A stretch of DNA of 64,000 nt from Candidatus Ichthyocystis hellenicum. Lineage in GTDB: Bacteria; Pseudomonadota; Gammaproteobacteria; Burkholderiales; 2013Ark19i. Shown piece after piece: positions 38,372-49,700 of this stretch; the stretch's first letter is position 1; every line of letters begins with the position of its first letter. The stretch covers positions 916,768 through 980,767 of the forward strand of contig NZ_LN906597.1 in NCBI RefSeq assembly GCF_001460935.1. The letters are read 5' to 3'. A program made the position numbers and the translations under genes. The notes below the pieces were generated by a model. It had not been told where the DNA came from, did no database searches, and saw only the letters and a program-made list of their open reading frames with translations.

Positions 38372-41300
38372 ATGTATAATATAAGTGCTCTTGGAAACAT
38401 CCATATCCATCAGGATGATTATAGTAAGTTCTCCGTTGAAATAGCTTGTCAATCTTCATCGTTACTGCCAGTTACTGGATCTGTTGATTCATTTGTTCTT
38501 GATTTTGCGGAAACTAATCATTCAACTGATATTTCATCTAATCAATTACTACGATATTTATGTGCAGGATATGGATATAATACTAATATTGAAAATATTT
38601 CTGAAGTTTGTGACGATTCTTTTTTGCAGAAATATTCTTCTGAGTGTGGGTATAAGTTTACTGACAATTTTTTGTCAGTAATGAATGATATTAAAATAGA
38701 CTTTGTTGACAAAGTTGATTCCGTTTTGATTGCTTTGCCTAGTAGTTTTTCTTTTTTTTTAAAAGATGTAGAACACTGCGGTAAAAATGTAGAACATCAT
38801 AATAAAAATATAATTTATTTAATTAATAAAGCTTGCTATTCTTTTTCTAGAGCCGCATATCGTTTGAGATCTAAATGCATTGATGTTTTGCAGCTTAGTA
38901 TTATTCCCTTAACTATAAGAAGTATTTTCGATTCCATGATTGTTGATGGTAGTTCCGAGCGTAAAATGACATATCCGGAGATGGAGCGATTATTTTTATA
39001 TTTCGTTACGACTCTAGAGAAGTTTATTATGGTCAGAATAATGAAGCATTGGAGAGATTTTTGCAATGAAAATAATGGTCTTTTTATAGATCGTTATAAC
39101 CCATTTGAATGTGCTTATCGTTTTTATAGAATTAGCGTCCCTACTATTGATTGTCCTGCTGCTTTTAACGATAAATTTAGTGAGTGTATTTCTTTTATGG
39201 CTATTGCTAAGATTGATATCATGATGGGTGATTTTTTTAGTAAATTAGATGATGAGTTGAAAAAAATAGTTTCCTCTAAATGTTTTTGTATTTGTACCTA
39301 CAGCGATAATGTTGTTTCTGACCTTGAAAAATTACGTGAAAAATATTTAGATTTGGTAAAAGAGGAATTTGATAAAAAAATAATTGAAGAAAGAGTTAAA
39401 GAAAATATAAATAGTTTTTTGAAAAAAGTATTAATTTGGGGTAAAGTCGCTCTTGCAGAAACCAATAAAGTGCTTATTGATAAAATTATTGTGGACAAGC
39501 GCAGATTATTAGCAGATGCGTCTACTAATAATCTATATAAGATTATTGATGGTTTTAAGAAAGGATTTTCATTATCCAAAAGAAGAAGTTCCTTGAGGGG
39601 TGAAAGATATTTACGTGCCATGGCAGGTAAATGGAAATTAAGACTTCATCCTGAAGATAGTAGTGAATTTTTATCTATTAAAAGAAGGTTTTATGATAAT
39701 TACAAGAAAGTTGTTAATAGCAAATTTTGTTCCATGCTAAAAGAAGGATGTAAACTTTTAGATGGAACAACTATTAGTGCGGTTGATTGGGATAAGATTT
39801 CAAAAAATCTATTTCCTGTTGCGCAAGAAACAGTTAGATGTCTTGTTGATCTTGAACATTCAGAGTTGTCTCGGTTATTATCTAATGCACGTGTTATAGA
39901 AAATATTGATATGTCAAATAACTTTTATATTGATATTAGAAAAATTACACCTGAGGAAATAGATAGGCTTTTGAATATTTCAGTTAATTCAGTGCATAAG
40001 AAGAACAGGGATTTGTTTAATTTGGTATGGAAAAAATTAATTAGTAAAAATAAAAAAAATTCCATGTCAACAGATATTGATTTTTGTCCTGAATCTATAT
40101 CGTCTGAAAATGTCATGCCTATTTCTGTGAGTCCTATAATAAATTCAGTTGATGTTGGTGGTCCATCATTTACTACTCACTCAATACAAAGTGATATGCC
40201 AGTAGTTGCTACTATGCCAATAGAATTTTTGGGAAAAAGGGATAAAATTATTGATAGATGGGGGTTAAATCTACATCCTGATGATGATAAACTTATTTCA
40301 TTTATTAGGAGAAAATTTTCTAGTAATATCAAGGATCATGTTACCATGTTGTTTTATGGTATGTTGAAAGATAGAACTGTACTTCCAAGTGGTATTATTC
40401 TCAGTGATTATTCTTGGCCTTTTATTTCTCATGATTTATCTGAAGTAGCAATAGATTCAGTTGGACCTATTGTTGATAAACAGTATGCAGAGTTAGATAC
40501 AGTTTTATCTAAGGCCCGTATAATAGATATTGGAGAAAATTCTGATTCCCTTGGCACTATTAGAAAAGTTACTGATGATGAAAAAGAAAAGATTATGTCA
40601 CATGCTAGGTGTCTTATAAGCAAAAGATTGAGCGTGTCTATTAGATCGTCATGGCTATCTGTGGTTAACAAGTCTTCAATAGAAATTGGGTATGGTTACA
40701 GAGAAAAACCTAAAGATGTTTTTGTAGGCGTTAGAGAAGGAAGTTGGGGAGTTAAGCTTCGTTATATCGATAATGTTTCTATTTTGAGGGCTAGGAGGAA
40801 GTTTTCATCTAAGATTAAGTGTGTAGTACATGATAAATTTAGTAGCATGTTAAAGAATAAACATGAATTTGGTGATGGTACTTTTATTGGTGCGTCTGCT
40901 TGGTTTAGGGTTTCTAAAAAGTTAGTTCCAATTGCTAGTGAAGAAGTTTGCCCTATTCTTAAAGACCAGCTAGAAGAATTAGAAAAAATTATATCTAAGT
41001 CGCGTGTAGTAGTTGGTTTAGTTGATAGAGAAATTACCGACGAAGAGAAGCATACCGTTTTAAAAAATGTTATGAATCTTGCATATCACTCATTAAAGGT
41101 TTCTTTTAGAAAGGTGTGGGATAATGTGATTTCTTCTTCAGTTACTGACTCTGCTGATGTTGTGGATCATGCAGAAAATTATGTTTCTGGAGTGGATTGT
41201 ATTGATGAAGTAGCTTCTTCTTCAGTTAATATGTTAGGTGTTACAGAAGTAGATAAGAGAGATAGTTTGACAGTTAGGATTTGCCATGAGGATGATTATG

Positions 41301-42046
41301 CTATCCTAAATGTTAGGAGGAAGTTTTCATTTGAAATCTGTAATTTTATTCGTAGTAAATTTTCAGAGATAACGAAAGGAAACCGAAAGCTTGACGATGG
41401 TACTACAATTGGTATACGTCCTTGGAGAGATATTTCAAAAAAACTTTTACCAATTGTCTGGAAGGAGATCTATCCTATTATAGAGAGAGAGCGCAAGGAA
41501 ATAAGATTATCTTTATTAAAGTCACGGGTAGATATTTCTTCTCCTAGTGATTATAGTGCTACTAGAGTTACTAGAGAGATTACAGACGATGAAAGAGTTA
41601 TTGTTATGGAAAATATTATGAAATCTGTGTACAAGCAGGTGATACGTAAGTTTAGTCAGATATGGAATAAGATTGTTAAATTACCGTTGATATGTTTGGG
41701 CGATATTAGTGATGAGTATAGATCAGAGCTCGATAATATCAGGCTAGAATTTATTGGAAATTTTGGATTAGCGTTGAATGAGGTTGTTTATTCGTCATCA
41801 TCATATTCATACGGTATTGTATTACAAAAGAGCCATGATTTATTTAAGGAAATGGGTGTTATTAATAGAGTTGAATTGTTGTTATCAAATGTAAAAATTT
41901 TTGATAAACAAGGAGGTTATAGATTAATTGCTGTTGAAGAAAGTAAATGCTTACTTAAAGAGTTTATGGATATGATTGACACTGATAGGGAGTGTCTTAT
42001 TAAGAAGAGAACCAGTACATTGAAGGACACATTTTCGATTGCTTAG
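38372..42046 (+). CDS. Array gene 11: canonical N-A-B-C-D-CTD paralogue
   Basis: 1,224 aa from ATG 38372 (MYNISALGN). An in-frame ATG 24 bp upstream (38348) exists, but 38372 aligns with the start of other members and lies 36 bp after an upstream-element remnant (GTAGCATCATT, 38325-38335). N contains GYKFTDNFLS, a T9 tract (38752-38760) and TYPEMERLFL. It also has an extra repeated segment (VEHCGKN, then VEHHNKN). A starts near residue 418 (RLHPED), B at 628 (WGLNLHPDDDK), C at 791 (GSWGVKLRYIDN), D at 969 (RICHEDD) and CTD at 1108 (RSELDNIRLEFIGNFG). The CTD is slightly shortened, as in the gene at 32294. It ends CLIKKRTSTLKDTFSIA. Function is unknown. Confidence 0.9.
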   Translation: MYNISALGNIHIHQDDYSKFSVEIACQSSSLLPVTGSVDSFVLDFAETNHSTDISSNQLLRYLCAGYGYNTNIENISEVCDDSFLQKYSSECGYKFTDNFLSVMNDIKIDFVDKVDSVLIALPSSFSFFLKDVEHCGKNVEHHNKNIIYLINKACYSFSRAAYRLRSKCIDVLQLSIIPLTIRSIFDSMIVDGSSERKMTYPEMERLFLYFVTTLEKFIMVRIMKHWRDFCNENNGLFIDRYNPFECAYRFYRISVPTIDCPAAFNDKFSECISFMAIAKIDIMMGDFFSKLDDELKKIVSSKCFCICTYSDNVVSDLEKLREKYLDLVKEEFDKKIIEERVKENINSFLKKVLIWGKVALAETNKVLIDKIIVDKRRLLADASTNNLYKIIDGFKKGFSLSKRRSSLRGERYLRAMAGKWKLRLHPEDSSEFLSIKRRFYDNYKKVVNSKFCSMLKEGCKLLDGTTISAVDWDKISKNLFPVAQETVRCLVDLEHSELSRLLSNARVIENIDMSNNFYIDIRKITPEEIDRLLNISVNSVHKKNRDLFNLVWKKLISKNKKNSMSTDIDFCPESISSENVMPISVSPIINSVDVGGPSFTTHSIQSDMPVVATMPIEFLGKRDKIIDRWGLNLHPDDDKLISFIRRKFSSNIKDHVTMLFYGMLKDRTVLPSGIILSDYSWPFISHDLSEVAIDSVGPIVDKQYAELDTVLSKARIIDIGENSDSLGTIRKVTDDEKEKIMSHARCLISKRLSVSIRSSWLSVVNKSSIEIGYGYREKPKDVFVGVREGSWGVKLRYIDNVSILRARRKFSSKIKCVVHDKFSSMLKNKHEFGDGTFIGASAWFRVSKKLVPIASEEVCPILKDQLEELEKIISKSRVVVGLVDREITDEEKHTVLKNVMNLAYHSLKVSFRKVWDNVISSSVTDSADVVDHAENYVSGVDCIDEVASSSVNMLGVTEVDKRDSLTVRICHEDDYAILNVRRKFSFEICNFIRSKFSEITKGNRKLDDGTTIGIRPWRDISKKLLPIVWKEIYPIIERERKEIRLSLLKSRVDISSPSDYSATRVTREITDDERVIVMENIMKSVYKQVIRKFSQIWNKIVKLPLICLGDISDEYRSELDNIRLEFIGNFGLALNEVVYSSSSYSYGIVLQKSHDLFKEMGVINRVELLLSNVKIFDKQGGYRLIAVEESKCLLKEFMDMIDTDRECLIKKRTSTLKDTFSIA
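38752..38760 (+). repeat. T9 homopolymer in the N domain of array gene 11
   Basis: Nine T followed by AAAA within the codons for SFSFFLKD, at the same protein position as the T9 tract at 32674. Confidence 0.85.
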
Positions 42047-42244
42047 ATAGATATATTTTTACTGCTCTACTAATAAGTAATGGTACTGATGTGATGGTGA
42101 ATTATTGTTTAACTATGAATTTTATTTTGTACTAATAAAAATAAAGCAAATGAGTTGTATCATTAAATTAATTACTTATGTAAATATTTATAGGCAATAT
42201 GATAATTTTAGACTACATCAGTTTCCTATAGTGCTATTGGTTAC
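42047..42244. other. Spacer after array gene 11
   Basis: AT-rich sequence without a recognisable gene. A + strand open frame beginning at 42105 is convincing only where it runs into the N-domain fragment further right. Confidence 0.3.
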
Positions 42245-42372
42245 TTATCGTATTGATCATGGTTATCGGTTTTACTTGCCTCATATTCTTTATTCGCTAT
42301 TAGCAGATATAAGATTAACTTAATATGTGATAGTGATACAGGTTTTATTAGAAGAGGATTATTTATAAAAGT
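42245..42372 (+). pseudogene. Decayed N-domain fragment
   Basis: TYRIDHGYRFYLPHI (about 42245-42290) resembles either the EHGYRFTENFL box or the YRFYRIS.P.I box of the N domain. Then LLEEDYL-stop-K (42345-42371) matches the N-domain segment LIEEEFNKK. The two boxes are 80 or more residues apart in intact genes but about 20 codons apart here, implying a deletion. Confidence 0.5.
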
Positions 42373-42656
42373 AAATAAGAGCTCAAATAATTTATATGTC
42401 ATATTATTTTTGTTACGTAAATTATAGAATCAATTATCATTAGTTGTTAAGGCGTAATTTTCTTTATTCTTTATTGATAACTGTACCAGTAAACCACAAG
42501 TTATTTATCTTTTTTTGGGAACGTAGCGTAATTATTATATGAATGTTATTTCAATGAGGTAATTTATGAAAATATTATATATTTTATAAGAGTTATTATA
42601 TTATACTTTTGTGACACTGGAATGATCATATCTTGAGGTGTGGTGATGAATGGTGA
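42373..42656. other. Spacer upstream of array gene 12
   Basis: AT-rich sequence with no recognisable gene or family fragment. Confidence 0.3.
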
Positions 42657-42682
42657 GTTAATTTTTAGGTGATGACATCATT
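42657..42682 (+). promoter_or_regulatory. Shared upstream element of array gene 12
   Basis: GTTAATTTTTAGGTGATGAC, then ATCATT, is close to the element before the last gene (TTTTTAGGTGATAC..ATCAT). It ends 36 bp before ATG 42719. Confidence 0.45.
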
Positions 42683-42718
42683 TCCCTAGTGTAAGTGAGA
42701 TATAGCAATGTATGTAAT

Positions 42719-45700
42719 ATGTATAATCTAGATGTTGATAGAAATAATGCTCAGGGTGACTATGATAGACTACCTGTTGAGGATAGTGTTTGTCAACATC
42801 CACTAGAATTATTAGATGTTGGTTATGTAGATTCATCCATTAATAATCTTACTGCTGATGATAGAATATCTAATATCTTTTCTTCTTCAGATCAATTGTC
42901 ACAAGATTTATGTGATTGGTATAGATATAGTGGAAATTTTGAAATAACATCAGGTTTTTGCGAAGATAATTTTTTACAGGAGTTCACGGCAAAGTGTGGA
43001 TATAAAATTACTGAAGGTTTTTTGTCAGTTATGAATAAACATAAGATAGACTTTATGGATAAAGTAGACTCTATTTTAATTTGTTTGCAAAGCAGTTTTT
43101 GTTTCTTGAATGAATCAGATTGTAGTTTAAAAAATATAATGATTTTATTATGTAAAGCAGGTTTTTATTTTACTAAAAAAGTACACAGATTAAGGTCTAA
43201 ATGTATTGATATTTTACAGTTTGATTTTATTCCTATGATAATAAAAAGTGTTTTTTGTTCTAAAGTTATTGATGGTAATTATGAGCGCGAGATGACCTAT
43301 TATGAGATGGAGCAGCTGTTTTTACATTTTGTTTCTACCTTAGAATGTTTGGTCATGCATAGAGTAATAAAATATTGGAGAGATTTCTGTAATTCAAATA
43401 AGGATCTACTATCAAAAATTTCTAGTTCTGATTACATTAATCCGTTTATTTATGCCAATAGTTTTAATGAAATTAATGTTCCTGGCATTACTCATTCTGC
43501 TGCTTTTACAAATAAGTTTGGGGTCTATATTTCTTTAATGGCTATTACAAAAATTGATGAGATAATTGATGATTTTGTTAATAAAGTTAATATTGATTTT
43601 AAAAAAAGTGTTCGTTCTAAATGTTCGTGTATTTTTAATTACAGTGATAAGTTTCATTATGATATTAAAGAATTAAGGGGTAAAATTAAATTTTTAATAA
43701 AAGAAGAAATTAATAAAAAAGTAGAAGAAGGAATTATTAAGGATGAAATTATTAATTTTTTGAAAGAAACATTTGTTTTGAATAAGTGTGGAGGTGTAGA
43801 GAAAGATAAATCATCAATTATTTGCAGTATTATTGACTATATGAGAAATTTGTTAGTATGTAAGTCTACTAATAACTCCTATGATATAATCAAAGTTTTT
43901 CAAAGAAAGATGACGGTATATGAAAAGCGTCTGTTAACTGGAAAGAAATATTCTAACACCATAAAAAGTAGATGGAACTTAAAACTTCACCCTGATGATG
44001 ACAATAAAATTTTATCTATCAGAAGGAAATTTTGCAATGAATATAGGAAGATTATTAAAGATAAATTTTGTGCAATGCTAAAGGAAAGTCATAAATTTTT
44101 GGATGGTACAGTTATTGAGATGGTTCATTGGAATAAGATTTCTAAAAACTTGTTTCCAATTTCTCAGGAAGCGGTTAGGCCACTTATTATTGCCGAGTAC
44201 GAAGAGATATCCAAACTGTTGCCCGATATGCGTATAGTAGAAGATATTTATGTATTCGATGGATATTTTGCTGGTACTAGAAAAGCGACAAATGAGGAAA
44301 AAGATAGCATTTTGAAAACCTTTACTAATCATGAATACCGTAGAAACTGGAATCTGTCTAATAAAGTATGGAGAGAGTTAACTGATAGCAAATCTATAAA
44401 TGTATCAAAAGAAGTTGCTTCGGGTGTCGAAGTAGTAGAATTTGAAAAAGATATTACTTCTTCTGCCAGTTCAATCCATACTGTTGATGGAGGTGAGTTA
44501 TCATCATCCTTATCTTCAGCACAAACTGAACTACCTGTTGTTTCTTTGATGTCAGCAGGGTTAAAAGATAAGGTTGTTAATTCATGGGGATTAAATGTTC
44601 ATCCTGATGACAGTAAGCTTATTTTATTTATTAGGAGGAAGTTTTCAATCCAACTTATTGATCATATTACTAAATTATTTTGTGGTATGCTGCGAAGTAA
44701 AACTATACTTCCAAGTGGTGTGATATTACGTGATTCTTCTTGGACTCTTATTTCTAATGAATTATCTGCAATAGCATTGAAGTCAGTTGAGCATATTACT
44801 AAAAGGCAACATGAAGAGTTAGATATAGCCTTATCTAAATCACGTATAGTGGAGATTAATGAAGATGGTCTTTCTTGTGCTATTAGGAATGTTACAGATG
44901 TTGAAAAAAAAGATCTTATGGATAGTATTAAGAAATTTATGGATAGAAGGTTAAGGGAGTCTATTAGGTTATCATGGGTACGTATGGTTAGTAAGTATTC
45001 ATCAGATATAGGGTACGGTTATAGAGAAAAGTCTAAATGTATTACTGGAAGCGGTAGGGAAGGAAGCTGGGGAGTTAAACTTCGCTATAGTGATAATATT
45101 GCTATTCTTAATACTAGGAAAAAATTTTCATCTAAGATTAAAGATATTATTCATGATAAATTTACTAGTATGTTAAAGAATAGATATAAATTTGATGATG
45201 GTACTTTTATTGGTATATTTGCTTGGCCTAAAGTTTCAAAAAAACTAATTTCAATTGCTAAAAATGAGATTGAGCCAATTCTTGCAGATCAAAGAGAAGA
45301 ATTAGAAAAAGTTATATCTAGAGCACGTGTTGTGATTGGTTCATTTGATCGAGAAGTTACGTGTGAAGAAAATTCTATAATTTTGGAAAATATTACTAAT
45401 CTTGTTTGTGGTAGCCTGAAAAAATTATTCAGGAAAATATGGAATGGTATAATTACTTTGTTAAAGGTTGATTTTGTTGGTAAGGGCAATTCATCCCCAG
45501 TTAATATTGTTGATATTTCAGAAGTAGATGTTAACAATAGGGATGATAGTTTGATTGTTAGACTTTGTTATGAGGATGATTTAGCTATTTCGAATATAAA
45601 AAGAAAAATATCCTCCAAAATTTATGATTGTATAGGTAATAAATTTAGTAAAATTATAAAAAGTAATCATCAGTTTGGTGATAATATTACTATAAGTACT

Positions 45701-46321
45701 TGTTATTGGAAAAAAATATCAAAAATAATATTGCCTATTGCTAAAGAACAAATTGGTCCACTCCTAGAAAAGGAACGAATAAAAATAAGTGATTTGTTGT
45801 TGGAGTCTCATGCAGATATTTCTTCATTTGGTGACCATAGTGAATCTAGAGTTCTTAGGGATCTTACATTTTATGAGAGGTCCATTATTATGGAAGGTGC
45901 TATAAAATCTATACGTAAAAATGTTTTTTCTAACTTAGGTAGAATATGGAATAGAATTATTAAATTGCAGTCTATTAATTTGATAGATCTTAGGGAAATA
46001 GATAGATCAGAGTTTGATAACATTAGGATAGAGTTTATTGGAATCTTGGGACCGATAGTAAATGAAGCTGTATCTGACTTAAGATATACAAACTCTGATA
46101 TATATAGTGTTGTATATGAAAGAAGCCGTAATTTGTTTAATGAAAGAGGGTTTATTAACCGAGTAGAGTCATTATTATCTGAAGCCCAAATAGTGGATAA
46201 ATATGAAAATAATAAATTTCTTACTGATGAGGAAAGGAAAAAATTACTTAAAGATTTTATGGATATTATTGATACCGATAGAGATTGTCTTATTAAGAAA
46301 CGTGTTAGTATACTTTATTAG
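42719..46321 (+). CDS. Array gene 12: canonical N-A-B-C-D-CTD paralogue
   Basis: 1,200 aa from ATG 42719 (MYNLDVDRN). A GTG 24 bp upstream (42695) could extend it, but the inner ATG aligns with paralogues and sits 36 bp after the shared element. The 5' leader GAGATATAG is shared with the gene at 38372. N contains GYKITEGFLS, TYYEMEQLFL and SAAFTNKFG (SAAF instead of PAAF). A starts near residue 416 (LKLHPDDD), B at 621 (WGLNVHPDD), C at 784 (GSWGVKLRYSDN after DIGYGYREK), D at 948 (RLCYEDD) and CTD at 1087 (RSEFDNIRIEFIG). D is diverged: the DDGT turn has become GDNIT. It ends CLIKKRVSILY. Function is unknown. Confidence 0.9.
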   Translation: MYNLDVDRNNAQGDYDRLPVEDSVCQHPLELLDVGYVDSSINNLTADDRISNIFSSSDQLSQDLCDWYRYSGNFEITSGFCEDNFLQEFTAKCGYKITEGFLSVMNKHKIDFMDKVDSILICLQSSFCFLNESDCSLKNIMILLCKAGFYFTKKVHRLRSKCIDILQFDFIPMIIKSVFCSKVIDGNYEREMTYYEMEQLFLHFVSTLECLVMHRVIKYWRDFCNSNKDLLSKISSSDYINPFIYANSFNEINVPGITHSAAFTNKFGVYISLMAITKIDEIIDDFVNKVNIDFKKSVRSKCSCIFNYSDKFHYDIKELRGKIKFLIKEEINKKVEEGIIKDEIINFLKETFVLNKCGGVEKDKSSIICSIIDYMRNLLVCKSTNNSYDIIKVFQRKMTVYEKRLLTGKKYSNTIKSRWNLKLHPDDDNKILSIRRKFCNEYRKIIKDKFCAMLKESHKFLDGTVIEMVHWNKISKNLFPISQEAVRPLIIAEYEEISKLLPDMRIVEDIYVFDGYFAGTRKATNEEKDSILKTFTNHEYRRNWNLSNKVWRELTDSKSINVSKEVASGVEVVEFEKDITSSASSIHTVDGGELSSSLSSAQTELPVVSLMSAGLKDKVVNSWGLNVHPDDSKLILFIRRKFSIQLIDHITKLFCGMLRSKTILPSGVILRDSSWTLISNELSAIALKSVEHITKRQHEELDIALSKSRIVEINEDGLSCAIRNVTDVEKKDLMDSIKKFMDRRLRESIRLSWVRMVSKYSSDIGYGYREKSKCITGSGREGSWGVKLRYSDNIAILNTRKKFSSKIKDIIHDKFTSMLKNRYKFDDGTFIGIFAWPKVSKKLISIAKNEIEPILADQREELEKVISRARVVIGSFDREVTCEENSIILENITNLVCGSLKKLFRKIWNGIITLLKVDFVGKGNSSPVNIVDISEVDVNNRDDSLIVRLCYEDDLAISNIKRKISSKIYDCIGNKFSKIIKSNHQFGDNITISTCYWKKISKIILPIAKEQIGPLLEKERIKISDLLLESHADISSFGDHSESRVLRDLTFYERSIIMEGAIKSIRKNVFSNLGRIWNRIIKLQSINLIDLREIDRSEFDNIRIEFIGILGPIVNEAVSDLRYTNSDIYSVVYERSRNLFNERGFINRVESLLSEAQIVDKYENNKFLTDEERKKLLKDFMDIIDTDRDCLIKKRVSILY

Positions 46322-46744
46322 TTATTGCTGTATCTGTAGTTATGGAGATTTTTTGTTATGTGGTACTGACTAAATATCTAAAAGACAATCATTTTAATAT
46401 TTGGTAATTTGATGCTATAGGTATAATGATATGAAGTATTTCTTATCTCAATATCATTTATGGAAGTTATAAATCGAGCTCGATATGATATTTATATGGA
46501 TCAATATATGATATAGACGATAAAAACGTCCATATATGGACTTAAGATATTTAATTTATTTGTCAACACTGATAAAAGGTGTCATAAAATCAGATATATA
46601 TTACTTGCTGTATGCTATATGCTTTCTCATTACAATATTTATGAGACGTAACAGTTGTAGATTTAGTAATTTATAATAAAATTTTTTCATACTCATACTT
46701 TTGCAATTTTATTTTCTTCATCTAAATGAAATATGGCGTCCGGT
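46322..46744. other. Intergenic region with two palindromes
   Basis: Contains two perfect palindromes, ATCGAGCTCGAT (46473-46484) and GTCCATATATGGAC (46528-46541). An upstream-element-like stretch (CATACTTTTGCAATTTTATT, then TTCTTCAT) lies near 46694-46721. No gene fragment is visible. Confidence 0.4.
46528..46541. promoter_or_regulatory. 14-bp perfect palindrome
   Basis: GTCCATATATGGAC lies about 200 bp upstream of array gene 13. It could be a protein-binding site; role unknown. Confidence 0.3.
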
Positions 46745-49700
46745 ATGCGTGATGTAAGTATCAATGTAAGCAATAATGATAAAGATGATTACCATAGGTC
46801 ATTTGTTGAAGTAGATCGTCAATCTCCATTATCACTAGTAGTTATGGGTTCTGTTGCTCCATCTGTTTGTGATGTTGCTGCTACTAATATTTCAATTTGC
46901 TCTGATAAATTACTACAAAATGTACATGATTTATGCAGATACGGTAGTGATTTTGAATCAATATCATTAATTTGTGATGGTATCTTTTTACAGTCTTATA
47001 CTATTAAGAGTGGGTATAAACTTACTGATAATTTTTTGTCAATTTTGAATCAATTAAAGATAAAGTTTATTGATAAGGTAAATAGTACTTTACTTGATTC
47101 ACATGATATCTTTCTTGTTCTTATGAAGGATTTAGAGGGTCATTGTGACGTAACTTATTTAATTAACAAATATTGTTATGCTTTTTATAAATATGAACAT
47201 GGATTGGTATCTAAGTTTGTTGATATTTTACAGTGTGATGTTATTCCTGCAACGATACAAACTATTTTTGACTCCATTGTTATTGACGATAATTGTGAGC
47301 GTAAAATGACCTATATTGAAATGGAGCAGTTATTTTTATACTTTGTTTCCTCATTAGAGAAGTTAGTTAAAGTTAATATAGCTGAGTATTGGAGAAATTT
47401 TTGTAATAGAAAAAAAGATTTATTGTCATTAATTACAGATGTTGATTTTAGTAGTAAGTTTGTTTGTGTGGGTAATTTAGACAAAATTAATGAATCCATG
47501 GTTAATTGTCCCTCTTCATTTACCAATAAGTTTGGTGAATGTCTGTCTTTTATGGCTGTTGCTAAAATTGATGAGATGACATGCAATTTTATTGATAAAT
47601 GTGATGATGTGCTGGCAGAAGCAATTAATTACAAATGTTTCTATGTTTGTAATTATAGTTGCAAGGCTTGTGATTTCCTTAGAGATTTACGTAATGAATT
47701 GCGTGGTGAATTGCGGGATGAATTTAAGACCATAATAGAAGAAGAGTTTAATAAAAGAATGAGAGAAGAAAAAATTAATGATAGATTTACTAGCTTTTTG
47801 AATAATTTAATTATATGGAGTAAAAATGATGGCACAGAGGTAAATAGAGCATTAATTTTAGATAATATTATTGATCACATGCGTAGTTTATTAATATATA
47901 AATTAACTAGTAATTCATACAAAATTGTTAAATGTTTTCAGATTGGAATGTCAAAGAGAATCCTATCTAAGAAAAGGACCTCATTATCTAAAAAACTACC
48001 AATAAATTTTAAATCTTTGAATGAGTTGGAAAATAAGTGGGGGCTTATGATTCATCCTGAAATTGACTATAAAATTTCATCTATTAGGAAGAAATTTTAT
48101 GATAAATCTAAGAACGTTATTAAATCTAAGTTTTGTGCAATGTTGAATGAAGGATATCAATTTTTGGACGGAACAGTTATTGATGTATTTAGTTGGGATA
48201 GAGTTTCAAAAAACTTATTTCCAATTGCTCACGAAACGCTTAGACATCTTGTTGATGATGAACAAGAAGAATTATCTAAGGTTTTGTCAAGTGCACTTAT
48301 AGTAGAAGATGTTTGTGTGTTTGATGGATGTTCTGCGGGAACGAGAAGTATTACAGTTGAGGAAATAGAACGGATTTTGAAAATTTCTACCGATAGGTTG
48401 TATAGCAAAAATATAACTTTATCTAGTAGGGTGTGGAAAGATTTAATTAGTGGCAAAGATATTGATATATCAAAAGAGGATAATTATGTTAGTAAGGCAG
48501 TAATATCTGGAAAAGATAAAATTTCTGTAGTGAATAATACAGTGTATGACGGCAATTCATTAGTTTCTGCTTCTTCTCTGCAAAATGATGAATTGCCTAT
48601 GGTGGTTTCTGTAGGGTTATTATCTAAAAGAGATAAGATGATTAGTATGTGGGGATTAAGTCTTCATCCTGATGATGATAAACTTATTTCCTTTATTATA
48701 AGGAAATTTTCAGTTAAGATTAGAGGTAGTGTTAATGAGTTATTTTCCGGGGTTTTGGAAAGTATAATTATTCCTCGAAGCAACATGACAATACGTGATT
48801 TTTCTTGGTATTTTGTTTCTAGCGGTTTATTTGAAATGGCTGAAAAGTCAGTTATTACAGTTGTTGAAAGTCTACATGCGGAGTTGCGTGATATTTTATC
48901 TAGGGTACGTATAGTTGATTTTTGCGAAAATGATAATTCATCATGCCGTATTAGAAAAGTTACTGATGATGAAAAAAATCATCTTTCTTCACGTTCCAAG
49001 AAAATAATAGATAAAAGATTGAAGGATCGTATTAGGAGATTGTGGACTGCTGTGGTTGATAAGCATCTAGCAGATATTGGATATTCTTATAAATCAAAAT
49101 ATAAAGATGATTATGAGGTTGTAACAGAATGTGGGTTAGGAGTTAATCTTTGCCACAAAGATAATATTGCCATTTTGAATGTTAGGAATAAGTTTTTATC
49201 AAAAATTAGAGATATTGTATGTGGTAAATTTACTAGCATGTTAATTAATAAACATAAATTTGATGATGGTACTTATGTTGGACTGTGTGCATGGTTCAGG
49301 ATATCTAAGAAATTGTTTCCCATTGCAAAGGAAGAAGTTAGGAGCATTCTTAAAGAAGAAAGAAAAGAGTTAGAAGAAACTATATCTAAATCTAGGGTAG
49401 TAATTGATCTATGTAATGATCGAGAACTTACAGTAGAAGAAAATAATATTGTTTTGGAGAAAGTTACCAGACATTTGGATGATTCATTGAAAAAAATATG
49501 CAGAAAGGCCTGGTATGATGTAATTGTTTCTTTAAGTTGTAATTATATTGACACCGTAGACTTTTCAATTACGAGCCCTGATGCAGATGGAATTGATGTA
49601 TTGAATTTATCAGCTGATGTGTCTGTTATTACAGAGCTTAGTTCGTTTTCAAATTCTAAGGGTGATGTTATAAAAGTTAGGCTTTGCCATGAAGATGATA

